Of a DNA stretch of 64,000 bases, positions 1 through 7,303 are shown in pieces (positions within the stretch are counted from its first letter, which is position 1; the number at the start of each line of letters is the position of its first letter). Source of the stretch: Enterococcus gilvus ATCC BAA-350 (lineage in GTDB: Bacteria > Bacillota > Bacilli > Lactobacillales > Enterococcaceae). Below the pieces are notes generated by a model. It saw only the letters and a program-made list of their open reading frames with translations. It did no database searches and was not told the origin of the DNA. The position numbers were made by a program, and so were the translations under genes. The DNA lies in the NCBI RefSeq assembly GCF_000407545.1, contig NZ_ASWH01000001.1, positions 2,185,501 to 2,249,500 on the forward strand. Direction: 5' to 3'.

Positions 1-407
1 GCACAAAGAAAAAGCTTTCTAAAACGGAAGTCGCACAACGGCTGTCGCCTAGATCCAAAAAGAGTCAATGGACGGAGCTGAACAAGGAACGTGCCCGTCG
101 TTTGATTTATTTAGATCAAATGACCGAACTCGGTGAAATGCGCTTGCCTGATCTTTCTCCGGAACGTTTCGTGATTGATCCGCGGATACTTCGGGCCCTT
201 GAAGCAGATTCAGAGATTCAGCAGCATTTTGCACGCTTCCCAGAACTCTATCAACGAATCAAGATCGACAATATACAGCGCTACCCCGCTGACAACGAAC
301 TGTTTGAACGGCGGCTGGAGAAATTGCTGACCAGCACCAAAGCAAATAAACGATACGGCGCTTGGGACGACAATGGCCGCTTGAGCAGCTACAAAAAAGA
401 CTCCTGA
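1..407 (+). CDS. YdeI/OmpD-associated family protein, 5'-truncated
   Basis: The reading frame is open from base 3 of the window, so the true start lies to the left. The visible 134 residues begin with TKKKLSKTEVAQRLSPRSKK, followed by SQWTELNKERARRLIYLDQMTELG; this pattern (R-x-x-x-S-x-W-x-x-x-N-x-x-R-x-x-x-L) is typical of YdeI/OmpD-associated proteins. The C-terminal half carries the alpha-helical F-x-x-F-P-x-x-Y segment of the same family (HFARFPELYQRIKIDNI). Members are small cytosolic proteins of uncertain biochemistry, linked in some bacteria to resistance to peptides. It ends at a hairpin terminator shared with the convergent DUF2922 gene. Family assignment is from remembered motifs; function is not established. 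Confidence 0.6.
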   Translation, partial: TKKKLSKTEVAQRLSPRSKKSQWTELNKERARRLIYLDQMTELGEMRLPDLSPERFVIDPRILRALEADSEIQQHFARFPELYQRIKIDNIQRYPADNELFERRLEKLLTSTKANKRYGAWDDNGRLSSYKKDS

Positions 408-415
408 TCGCCCAT

Positions 416-445
416 ACAGAAGGAAATCTCATGATTTGCTTCTGT
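416..445 (+). terminator. Intrinsic terminator after the YdeI-like gene
   Basis: A 12-bp stem (ACAGAAGGAAAT and ATTTGCTTCTGT, one mismatch) with a 6-nt loop is followed by a T-rich run. It lies between two convergent genes. Confidence 0.65.
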
Positions 446-1042
446 TTATTTTTTCTCTCGGTCCAAGTGTCGGCTTTTTCGCAGTCTATCTGGCGGACTT
501 TCCTTCCCCAGCGGTTTTCCTTCCTCTTTCAGCTTGATGAGCAGTCGGAACCTCAACGGATCTGTCCCTTCAATGACGCTGATATCCTCTAGCTCGCCTC
601 CCTGCGGCAGCATCCTTAATACTAAGGACATGGCTTCTGCTTCCGAAACTTCTGCAGGAGCAATTCCCGCTGGAAACGCGAAGAGCTGCTGCAAAATCCC
701 TGGCTTGACCATTCGTTGTTCTAAGATCAATTCCTTCGGGTCACGAATATCCTGGATTGATCGTTTCACCGGAGCTATTCTTTGATCTAGAGCAGTCTCC
801 GTCAATTCCTCTGTTTCTTCATGCGTTCTATCAAAAATCGGTGTAACGATTCGCTCAACAAATTTGGCCCCGACCACTTTTTTAAACAAGCCGACGCCGT
901 CTTTCTCGAATAGATCCAGCGCCGCAAATTTTTCCAAAGAGGCCTTGATCTCATCGGCTGATTTGCTCATATCTGGGTCCTTCACACTTAAACGATGATG
1001 TTTTCCTTCGCTGTTCTCAAATGTCGCTGCTAATCTTATCAT
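446..1042 (-). CDS. DUF2922 domain protein with long C-terminal extension
   Basis: 198 residues. The first ~70 residues (ATFENSEGKHHRLSVKDPD, then DEIKASLEKFAALDLF and VVGAKFVERIVTPIFD) match the DUF2922 pattern: a beta-strand start, an acidic helix and a V-G-A-x-x-V strand. DUF2922 proteins are normally only about 70-80 residues long and are often encoded next to DUF1659 genes. The remaining ~125 residues have no recognisable domain and end in a basic, charged tail (RLRKSRHLDREKK). The gene follows 1077-1460 on the same strand with a 34-nt gap, so the two probably form an operon. No signal peptide or membrane segment is visible. Function is unknown. Confidence 0.55.
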   Translation of the reverse strand: MIRLAATFENSEGKHHRLSVKDPDMSKSADEIKASLEKFAALDLFEKDGVGLFKKVVGAKFVERIVTPIFDRTHEETEELTETALDQRIAPVKRSIQDIRDPKELILEQRMVKPGILQQLFAFPAGIAPAEVSEAEAMSLVLRMLPQGGELEDISVIEGTDPLRFRLLIKLKEEGKPLGKESPPDRLRKSRHLDREKK

Positions 1043-1076
1043 GTACCTTCCTCCTTTTCTTTTTTATAGTCTGGCC

Positions 1077-1460
1077 TCAAGAGCCGGCGAATCCGGCTAA
1101 TGGTTCTTTGACAAATTGAGTATACAAGCCTTGGAGCTTCTCAGTGAGAACCGTCTTGATCGCTAGCAGCCGCAGTGATAATAACCGCCATTCCTCTTTT
1201 TCGAAATAGTCTTTGAAATAGACCGCGTAACGGCGCAAGGCACGTGTCGTTTTGGTTCTCATAAAAAGATGGCGAACCAAATCCTTCAGAAAGAAGGCAA
1301 AATCGGATTCTCCCAATTCGTCAAGGACTTGAAGCGCTATCAATAGTTTGATCGTTGCTTTCTCATCATGGCTTTCTTGATAAAAATCGGCGGTGCGCTT
1401 TTCCAATGTTTTTCTGGATAATGAAAATAATTGCTGTGGTGTAAGTTGGTTTTCTGGCAT
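1077..1460 (-). CDS. Hypothetical helical protein, operon partner of the DUF2922 gene
   Basis: 127 residues when started at ATG 1460 (MPENQLTPQQLFSLSRKTLE). The longer frame to 1556 has no good ribosome site, while the chosen ATG is preceded by AAAGGGA. The protein is predominantly alpha-helical, with no Cys cluster, membrane segment or catalytic motif. It contains a basic stretch around residues 70-80 (LFMRTKTTRALRRYAVYF). It is the first gene of a two-gene minus-strand unit with the DUF2922 gene. I do not recognise a family. Confidence 0.5.
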   Translation of the reverse strand: MPENQLTPQQLFSLSRKTLEKRTADFYQESHDEKATIKLLIALQVLDELGESDFAFFLKDLVRHLFMRTKTTRALRRYAVYFKDYFEKEEWRLLSLRLLAIKTVLTEKLQGLYTQFVKEPLAGFAGS

Positions 1461-1720
1461 AGTACAATTCCCTTTCTTTTTTAACGGAGTGGTGATCACG
1501 CCATGACTATAATACCGATAATTTGCTCTTGTCAATCCGCAAATTTGCCAAATCACGTTTTCACAAGCGGAATGCCGTGCTGTGACTGGGCTGTTAAAAA
1601 AACAAATTTAATTTTCACGTTTAAACTCAAAAAATATTCGTATTTTGCATAGTTTATTTTTTGTTTCTAGGCAAAACTAGCGTAGAATGAGCCTATATAT
1701 TGTCTTAAGGAGGGGTTAAA

Positions 1721-2134
1721 ATGGAGAACTATACCATCCGAATCGATGTTCCAGAAGTCGAAGAATACTTGGCGCTGCGCCAAACTTGCGGCCTGTCTGC
1801 CAGAGGAAAAGAAGCGAGTAAGATCGGGTTGAGCAACAGCATCTACTCCGTCATCATTCGCAGAAGCGCTGACCAAAAACTGGTGGGAATGGGGCGAATC
1901 ATCGGTGACGGCGGGACGACCTATCAAATCGTCGATATCGCCGTGCTTCCGAAAGAACAGGGACAAGGGCTGGCAAAGGAGATCATGAAGCTGTTGATGA
2001 CGCATATCCATAATGAGATCGATCCGCAGGCGTATATCAATCTGATCGCGGATCGCCCAGCAGATGACCTTTACAAACAGTTTGGCTTCGTTGAGACTGC
2101 ACCAGAAAGTTTAGGAATGTATTTGAAAAGATAA
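1721..2134 (+). CDS. GNAT family N-acetyltransferase
   Basis: 137 residues, single GNAT domain that would transfer an acetyl group from acetyl-CoA to an unidentified amine. The central strand (VGMGRIIGDGGTTYQIVDIAVLP) and the acetyl-CoA loop KEQGQGLAKEIMKLL (Q-x-x-G-x-A/G at about residues 87-92) are clear. The C-terminal segment DDLYKQFGFVE is the usual Y-x-x-x-G-F strand. The start is supported by a strong TAAGGAGG 7 nt upstream. A weak promoter with TTGTTT (1661) and TAGAAT (1683) fits upstream. It is monocistronic and ends at a shared bidirectional terminator. The substrate cannot be read from the sequence. Confidence 0.85.
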   Translation: MENYTIRIDVPEVEEYLALRQTCGLSARGKEASKIGLSNSIYSVIIRRSADQKLVGMGRIIGDGGTTYQIVDIAVLPKEQGQGLAKEIMKLLMTHIHNEIDPQAYINLIADRPADDLYKQFGFVETAPESLGMYLKR

Positions 2135-2137
2135 AAA

Positions 2138-2166
2138 ACAGGATTCCTCGAAAAAAGGAATCCTGT
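2138..2166. terminator. Bidirectional terminator between GNAT and DUF3267 genes
   Basis: Perfect 10-bp stem ACAGGATTCC / GGAATCCTGT with a 9-nt loop. It has a T-run after it on the + strand and an A-run before it that serves the - strand. It separates two convergent genes. Confidence 0.85.
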
Positions 2167-2175
2167 CTTTTTGAT

Positions 2176-2784
2176 TTACTTTGTGAATACCACAAATCCT
2201 GGTAGTTCGGGGTGATCGATCACGACTCCTTCATGGATCTTGCGTGCCAGCCAGAAGATCATCAGATCCCCCGCCGCCATGAAGATATTGAAGGCAGAAA
2301 GCAGGATCAGTTCCGTGTTTGGAAAAATCAGCGAAAGTAAAAATGTCCCGCCTCCAAGCACGACCACCGGTGCCAAGACACCGATCTTATACGCTTTCAT
2401 TTCTAACGCCTCTTTGCAATGGCAATAGGGCATTAATTCCTTGACGTTAAACCCAAAAGTAATGCTTTTCATTTTCTTTTTCGCGTAATTTGCCCAAGCC
2501 AATCCATGAATCAGCTCATGAACAGGTATCGAAATGAAAAAGCATAGAATGAATAAGGAAAAGTTGATTTCCCATAACGGTGATGCCTCCGCTCCCCAGC
2601 GCCAAAAATAACCAACCACAACAAGCACGATGAACGGCACCGGAAGCAGCATCATCAATGTGCTCCCTTCCTTAGCTGAAAACGTCTTGTCTTGTTTATG
2701 GTAGTTCTTTTCCTGCATCTCCTGACAGATCGCGTCAAAGGTCTCGTACTTCTTTCCCTTCGTGCGCCTACTCTTTGTTTCCAT
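2176..2784 (-). CDS. DUF3267 family membrane metalloprotease-like protein
   Basis: About 202 residues. Start taken at ATG 2784 (METKSRRTKG) because a GGGGG stretch lies 5 nt upstream; the ATG at 2796 is an alternative. Four hydrophobic segments are visible at about residues 45-65, 75-92, 133-155 and 160-180. The second contains HELIHG, the HExxH zinc-binding motif of the DUF3267 'zincin-like' membrane proteins, next to LAWANYAKKK. A third potential ligand region is PYCHCKE. The family is thought to be related to site-2-type proteases, but substrates are unknown. It is a single gene, convergent with the GNAT. Confidence 0.75.
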   Translation of the reverse strand: METKSRRTKGKKYETFDAICQEMQEKNYHKQDKTFSAKEGSTLMMLLPVPFIVLVVVGYFWRWGAEASPLWEINFSLFILCFFISIPVHELIHGLAWANYAKKKMKSITFGFNVKELMPYCHCKEALEMKAYKIGVLAPVVVLGGGTFLLSLIFPNTELILLSAFNIFMAAGDLMIFWLARKIHEGVVIDHPELPGFVVFTK

Positions 2785-2932
2785 AGCTACCCCCATTTCC
2801 TATGTTCCCACATAGTTTCCCCTTTATTTTTTAACACCCTTTCAACTATCATAGCCGCTTCCCCTTGTTCCGTCAAAGTTCCTTCAATTTTTAGTATCAT
2901 TAGTGGGTTTTCTTTTTCTGACTGTTTCCAAC

Positions 2933-3152
2933 AAAAAACAGCTAGAAATCTTGTCGAGGAAGATCCTAGCTGTTCTCTTTATAGCGTTTTAAAAAAATCC
3001 TTTGCAACACGTTGTCAACTGTCTAAAAATCCTTCAACCTGTGCATCTGCTGAAAGAGTCTCTGACAATTCTCTCCACAAATGACCAACTTCCTACAGGT
3101 GGCTCTCACGACACGTTTTATCACCAATTTATATAAAAACTAGTATCCCTCA
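2933..3152 (-). ncRNA. Candidate structured small RNA or leader, unidentified
   Basis: No protein gene fits here, but the minus strand has a complete transcription unit. A TATACT -10 box (3158-3163) is followed about 220 nt later by a strong terminator: 16-nt arms starting AACAGCTAG and ending CTAGCTGTT at 2937-2974, then a T-run. Inside, CACCTGT pairs with ACAGGTTG and GAGAG with CTCTT, suggesting a folded RNA. There is no T-box GGTACC-type motif and no riboswitch core I recognise. The downstream gene is DUF3267, so it could be an attenuator leader or a free sRNA. Confidence 0.4.
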
Positions 3153-3263
3153 CCGATAGTATACTGGATTACAGACGTGTTGACGGTTCCCTTTTTTTAT
3201 TTTTTTATAAATAGTTGGTTTTTATAACCAAATGAGTTATTTTTATTCGTGTTGTTTTTTCTT

Positions 3264-3638
3264 CTATAGTTTCTGGTTGATTTTCTCGATTTCTTGTTTG
3301 TATTTTAGGTAATAAAACATCCAGATACCAAAGAAAATAACGAAAAAGGACAGTGAAGCCGAGAAAATGATCTGCCATTTGAAGGGAAACCAGTGATTGA
3401 TCCTAGCCACGATCAAAAAGGCAAGAAAACTTCCGCCGATGTGGATCAGCGTGTGCAGCAGCAGCGACCCTTTCTTCATCTGATAGACCAGCCCCAGTAA
3501 ACCGATGACCACAGACAATATAAGAAAACTCGCCACGGTCCGCCTCACTTCATTCGTAGAAAAAAGTACAGCGAATACCATGCAGATCGTGCTCCCGATC
3601 CCAATCGAACGCCCCAATACCTTCAACAGTTCTTTCAT
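3264..3638 (-). CDS. DUF3021 family membrane protein, partner of LytTR regulator
   Basis: 124 residues with four predicted membrane helices (about 10-28, 36-52, 60-80 and 88-110) and a short charged C-terminus. This is the architecture of DUF3021 proteins, which are almost always encoded beside a LytTR DNA-binding protein. Its ATG overlaps the stop of the upstream LytTR gene by 4 nt, implying translational coupling. In the LytTR regulatory systems of streptococci (HdrRM, BrsRM) the membrane partner restrains the regulator; a similar anti-regulator role is an inference here. Confidence 0.75.
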   Translation of the reverse strand: MKELLKVLGRSIGIGSTICMVFAVLFSTNEVRRTVASFLILSVVIGLLGLVYQMKKGSLLLHTLIHIGGSFLAFLIVARINHWFPFKWQIIFSASLSFFVIFFGIWMFYYLKYKQEIEKINQKL

Positions 3639-4105
3639 AAAAAGCGCCTCCTTTCGTTCATCCCTAGATGCTGCTTCAATTGCTCGACAAATCTCCGGGA
3701 GACCGTGATTTTTTGTCCATTCTTTAGATACGCATACAAGTTCCCCGAGAAAGCGACCTCGAGCTTTTGAATCGCCTTGGTGTTGACCAGCGCCGATTTT
3801 GATACTTGTAAAAACTGCCCGCTTGGCAATTCTTCCTTTAACGCTGCCAATGAGCGACGAAACGAGTAAACCTCATTTTCCGTATACAAGGTGACGATCT
3901 TATTGAATATCTCGATATAAACAATGTCTGCTTTTGTTACGAAAACAGACGCGTCCTTCACCTTGATCACCAATTGCTCCTCTTGATACGTATCAAAGCA
4001 ACGGGCGATCCGCGCGCCGATCTGCTCCTCTGCCGCTCGAATCTGAACTTCAGGCTGCACCCATTCACGCCCGATTTCTAGTTGAATCTTTACCCCTTTG
4101 TCCAT
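3635..4105 (-). CDS. LytTR-family DNA-binding regulator
   Basis: 156 residues. Residues ~55-150 form a LytTR domain: KDASVFVTKADIVYIEIFNK, then TLYTENEVYSFRRSLAALKEELPSG, QFLQVSKSALVNTKAI and the final RRFVEQLKQHLG. The N-terminal ~50 residues are not a receiver domain, so this is a stand-alone LytTR regulator rather than a two-component response regulator. It is encoded first in an operon with a DUF3021 membrane protein (4-nt overlap). Two direct repeats typical of LytTR sites lie 60-90 nt upstream of the start, suggesting autoregulation. The start ATG 4105 is preceded by GAGGGAGGAAGG. Confidence 0.85.
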   Translation of the reverse strand: MDKGVKIQLEIGREWVQPEVQIRAAEEQIGARIARCFDTYQEEQLVIKVKDASVFVTKADIVYIEIFNKIVTLYTENEVYSFRRSLAALKEELPSGQFLQVSKSALVNTKAIQKLEVAFSGNLYAYLKNGQKITVSRRFVEQLKQHLGMNERRRFL

Positions 4106-4166
4106 ACCCTTCCTCCCTCTGTTCCTTTATAGTAAGCCATTTACGCGAGCAAACATACCCCTATTT

Positions 4167-4197
4167 CCTTTCCGGTAAGCCGCGCGTCCTATCCGGT
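4167..4197 (-). promoter_or_regulatory. Direct repeats, probable LytTR binding site
   Basis: On the minus strand two copies, ACCGGATAGG and ACCGGAAAGG, start exactly 21 bp apart, i.e. two helical turns. That is the geometry of LytTR operators, and the bases resemble the ACCGTTTAG-type half-sites of streptococcal HdrR/BrsR. They sit upstream of a possible promoter (TATAAA near 4130) of the LytTR-DUF3021 operon. Confidence 0.55.
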
Positions 4198-4225
4198 CAA
4201 TCTCCGCTCCACTAAAAAACAAAAA

Positions 4226-4267
4226 AACCAGTAACCTTGAGAAACCTTGAGAAACAGGTTTCTGGTT
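4226..4267 (-). terminator. Terminator of the 4274-4993 gene
   Basis: On the minus strand AACCAG-AAACCT pairs with AGGTTACTGGTT around a loop containing a duplicated TTTCTCAAGG, followed by a long T-run. Confidence 0.7.
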
Positions 4268-4273
4268 TTAGAC

Positions 4274-4993
4274 TTATTCTTGGACCATTTCCACGCCGGC
4301 CGGTTCAGCCACATAGTCGCTTTGGCTGTCCATTTCAGCAGGTTTTTGTTTCAGCTCAAGCGCCGTTTGACGCTGCTGCAGAAGACTGATTTTTTGAGTC
4401 AGCAACATCAACAGATGCTTCAGACTCTCCTCCGTATGAATCTTGTTCTCTACGATCGCTTGGCACAGGTACTCGATCTGATGGCTCTTCTCAAACAGCT
4501 CAAGATAACTCTCACTGTGACTATCCATTTCACGAATCAAGTGCCAATCCACCTCATGGTAATACGTGTCATACATGACAAAGTCCAACCGATAAACGGC
4601 TAACACGAAGAGATCCCGCACCTGCTGGTTTTCTCGCAGCAATTTCGCTAATTCAGAAGACCCGCTGGCGATTTCTTCCCCCAGTTCAAGCAAGACCGAA
4701 TAATTGATTTCGTATTCCTTTTTTAATTTAGTAAACAAACGCATCGTCTTCGCTGCTTCCTTTTGTTTCTCACGATGCTTCAAAAATTCAAACATCAGCA
4801 GTGCTGCTATAAATGAAAAGAAGCAGCCAAAGAAAGCTGTCGACGCATTGATAAACGTTCGAATAATATTGATGTGTTCCCCGAAAAATTCCCTGTTAAA
4901 ATAGATCAGCCCAATACTGATCACCGCAAGAATCTCCCCAACCAACAAAACAGATAAAGAAACGATCGCTACTTTTTGTTTTTCTGTAATCAT
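4274..4993 (-). CDS. Hypothetical membrane protein with two N-terminal helices
   Basis: 239 residues. Two hydrophobic helices occupy about residues 8-33 and 45-70. They are followed by a charged, helical cytosolic part (FLKHREKQKEAAKTMRLFTK onward) with heptad-like spacing of leucines near the end (HLLMLLTQKISLLQQRQTAL). No enzymatic motif is seen. The layout (membrane hairpin, then long cytosolic helical domain) resembles small uncharacterised sensor or scaffold proteins, but I do not recognise a family. It is monocistronic with its own terminator. A 22-bp inverted repeat lies about 85 nt upstream of the start. Confidence 0.6.
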   Translation of the reverse strand: MITEKQKVAIVSLSVLLVGEILAVISIGLIYFNREFFGEHINIIRTFINASTAFFGCFFSFIAALLMFEFLKHREKQKEAAKTMRLFTKLKKEYEINYSVLLELGEEIASGSSELAKLLRENQQVRDLFVLAVYRLDFVMYDTYYHEVDWHLIREMDSHSESYLELFEKSHQIEYLCQAIVENKIHTEESLKHLLMLLTQKISLLQQRQTALELKQKPAEMDSQSDYVAEPAGVEMVQE

Positions 4994-5274
4994 TTTTCAC
5001 CACACATTCAGGTTGAATGCTTCTCCTTATATTTTTTCTCCCAAACCCCTAAAATTAAGTTTATCCGCCTCCCTATTTACCGATCTCTTTCGGTAAAAAC
5101 TATTTTCTACATATTTAATTAATTAAATGACTTTTTTGTAACTTAAAAAATATTACAGCATTTTAATAACTTTTTTTATTATATCATTCATTGATTATTT
5201 AATAAAGACTTCATAAACATTTTGAATAAAAAATTAGTTAACATTTTCTTTGGAAAATGAATAAATAAAAATAA
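4994..5274. other. AT-rich intergenic region with an inverted repeat
   Basis: No gene is supported. At 5076-5097 there is a perfect 8-bp inverted repeat (TTTACCGA, 6-nt spacer, TCGGTAAA). It lies upstream of the membrane protein gene and could be an operator or small hairpin. The rest is very AT-rich and presumably contains that gene's promoter. Confidence 0.4.
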
Positions 5275-5308
5275 AACACCGTTGCTAACTAAGCCAAACA
5301 ACGGTGTT
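5275..5308 (-). terminator. Terminator of the SDR-SDR-OYE operon
   Basis: Perfect 10-bp stem AACACCGTTG / CAACGGTGTT followed on the minus strand by TTTTATTTTTATT. It lies directly after the stop of the Old Yellow Enzyme gene. Confidence 0.85.
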
Positions 5309-5314
5309 CCAAAG

Positions 5315-6469
5315 CTATTTCTCAATCAACCCTTCCACTTGAGGCAAGCCGATCCCTGCTGTATAAACCTCGATCAACCCAATCGGTAATTCCAGATCCT
5401 CTGTATGACCTTTGACATTCATGTGGATGGTGTCTTCCCTATCCGCTAAAACCTTCTCCTTGAAGTCTGGGTCAGCCAATGCACCAACACCCATCGAAGC
5501 AATATCCCCGTAGTTCAAAGCATCCAGCGCTTCATCCGCTGAACGGATCGTTCCAGAGATCACGACGGGGACTCTGCCAGCAACAGCCTTCCTGATCACT
5601 AAGCTGACTGGATCAGTGAAATCCCCCCTTTGCGGCATTGCCTTGTAGGCATCCTTGCCAAAATTCCCGCCTGCCGCAGAGGACAGATCCAGAAAATCAA
5701 GGTCTTGTTCTAATAATTTATCGATCAATTTCAATGAATCCTCTAAGTCATATCCGACCATCTCTCCGTGGATTTCCTCTGGTGAGATCCGGTAGCCCAC
5801 GATCGCCTCTGGATTTTCAGCGCGCGCGACCTTCAAGACTTCCTTCGTCACTTCGATCGCAAAATTCATCCGTTTCTCAAAAGAGCCGCCCCAATAATCT
5901 TCTCGCTGATTCGAGTAACAAGAGAAGAATTGCTGGATCAAATAGTGGTTCGCGCCATGAATCTCTACCCCATCAAAGCCGGCCTTTAACAACCGCTGCG
6001 TCGCCAATCCAAAATCCTTCACCACTTGCCAGACTTCATCCTCGGTCAATTCGGTAACTTTATACTTTAAAAATGGAAAGTCGATCGCGCTTGGCGCATA
6101 GGCTTTGCCCGTCACATTACAGCCATAGACACCCTCGCGTCCCGGATGCTGGATCTGACCGATCGCCTTACTGCCGTTGCTTTTCATCGCTGCCGCCAAT
6201 TTGCTGTAAGCGTCGATCGCCTCGTCATTAAAAATGGACAGTTGCTTCGGATGACCTTGGATATTTTCCTGAACCGTGATTGCTCCAGTCACTAGCAGTG
6301 AGGCAAAATTGCTCCGGCGTTCAAAGTATTTCACATCCTCTTCCGTCGGCCTCCCCGTTGCCGGATCAGCGCCAAAAACCACCATCGGGCACATTGCGAA
6401 ACGATTTTCCAAACGCCCGCCATGTTTCAATTCAATCGGTTCAAATAATGGTGCATACTTTTCCTTCAT
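5315..6469 (-). CDS. NADH:flavin oxidoreductase, Old Yellow Enzyme family
   Basis: 384 residues from ATG 6469 (MKEKYAPLFEPIELKHG), chosen because GGAGGA lies 6 nt upstream; the longer frame adds seven codons without a better site. This is an FMN-dependent TIM barrel of the OYE family. The substrate-side motif HGANHYLIQQFFSCYSNQRE followed by DYWGGS is clear at about residues 170-195, and GQIQHPGREG is the FMN/substrate loop. Such enzymes reduce activated C=C bonds with NAD(P)H. It is the third gene of an operon with two short-chain dehydrogenases, so a small redox pathway is likely. The natural substrate cannot be deduced. Confidence 0.88.
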   Translation of the reverse strand: MKEKYAPLFEPIELKHGGRLENRFAMCPMVVFGADPATGRPTEEDVKYFERRSNFASLLVTGAITVQENIQGHPKQLSIFNDEAIDAYSKLAAAMKSNGSKAIGQIQHPGREGVYGCNVTGKAYAPSAIDFPFLKYKVTELTEDEVWQVVKDFGLATQRLLKAGFDGVEIHGANHYLIQQFFSCYSNQREDYWGGSFEKRMNFAIEVTKEVLKVARAENPEAIVGYRISPEEIHGEMVGYDLEDSLKLIDKLLEQDLDFLDLSSAAGGNFGKDAYKAMPQRGDFTDPVSLVIRKAVAGRVPVVISGTIRSADEALDALNYGDIASMGVGALADPDFKEKVLADREDTIHMNVKGHTEDLELPIGLIEVYTAGIGLPQVEGLIEK

Positions 6470-6490
6470 TTCGATTCCTCCTTCAATCAT

Positions 6491-7288
6491 TTAAACCCGC
6501 GCATGGGTCATGTACCAGCCGCCATCGATCGTGATCGTCGCGCCCGTGATGAAGCTGGCTTTCGCTGATGCCAAAAAGGCAAACAATTTCGCCGGCTCCC
6601 AGTCCTCTCCGATCCGTCGACTCGGGATCGCCTTCAATGCCGCTTCTGTCCCCAGCATTTCCCACGCTTGATCCGGCATCAAATTCGTGCGGATCAATCC
6701 AGGACAAACGGCATTTACCCGAATGAAAGTATTGTCACCTTCATCAATCGCTGTTACTGCCTTTGACCGCCCGAACATATCCGCTGGATTATTGTTTAAT
6801 AGCGCCGCTGCACTTTGCCGCGTGTAATTCAATAAGGCCGCCTTCAACACATTGTACGGAACCGAATCCCCAATCATAAAAGACGCCACCGATGCCGTGT
6901 GGGTGATACTGGGATTTTCCGATTTACGTAAAAGCGGCACACAATACTTGGTAAACATCGCCGCATGCAGCACATACAATTGAAAAGCCCGCTCAAACTC
7001 TCCAGAATCCACTTCCTCCACCGTGCCTACGATCGCTGACCCCGCATTACAAATCAAACTATCCATCCTGCCAAATTTTTCCTTCGCAAAAGCCACCGCC
7101 GCCTTGATCTGCTCTTCATCCGTCACGTCGCACTTAAACGGCAGAAAATGCTCGCCCAAATCCTTCGTTCGGCTAAAATTCCGTCCGATCCCGATCACCG
7201 TCGCCCCCTGATCCAGAAACTCCTTCGTTGTCGCCAAGCCGATGCCAGAAGTCGCGCCAGTAATCATTACGATGTATTCTTTTAACAT
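6491..7288 (-). CDS. Short-chain dehydrogenase/reductase, paralog 2
   Basis: 265 residues. Classical SDR: N-terminal TGATSGIG nucleotide-binding motif (residues 10-17), CDV at about 54-56, NAG at about 81-83, and catalytic Y-N-V-L-K following TASVASFM. The C-terminus ends ITIDGGWYMTHARV. It lies between the paralogous SDR (16-nt gap) and the OYE gene (about 20 nt) and is probably cotranscribed with both. The first 50 residues are nearly identical to those of 7304-8053, including GATVIGIGRNFSRTKDLG, whereas the remainder has diverged. It is an oxidoreductase using NAD(P)H; the substrate is unknown. Confidence 0.85.
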   Translation of the reverse strand: MLKEYIVMITGATSGIGLATTKEFLDQGATVIGIGRNFSRTKDLGEHFLPFKCDVTDEEQIKAAVAFAKEKFGRMDSLICNAGSAIVGTVEEVDSGEFERAFQLYVLHAAMFTKYCVPLLRKSENPSITHTASVASFMIGDSVPYNVLKAALLNYTRQSAAALLNNNPADMFGRSKAVTAIDEGDNTFIRVNAVCPGLIRTNLMPDQAWEMLGTEAALKAIPSRRIGEDWEPAKLFAFLASAKASFITGATITIDGGWYMTHARV

Positions 7289-7303
7289 GTTGAATCCTCC
7301 TTA

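Noticed and set aside
2692..3084. Plus-strand 130-codon frame
   Set aside because: It overlaps the 5' end of the DUF3267 gene and the candidate RNA, has Cys/Ser-rich random composition and no ribosome site.
2933..3152. Candidate RNA as 6S RNA or a T-box
   Set aside because: The 5' and 3' ends do not pair along their length as in 6S RNA, and there is no GGTACC-like T-box core.
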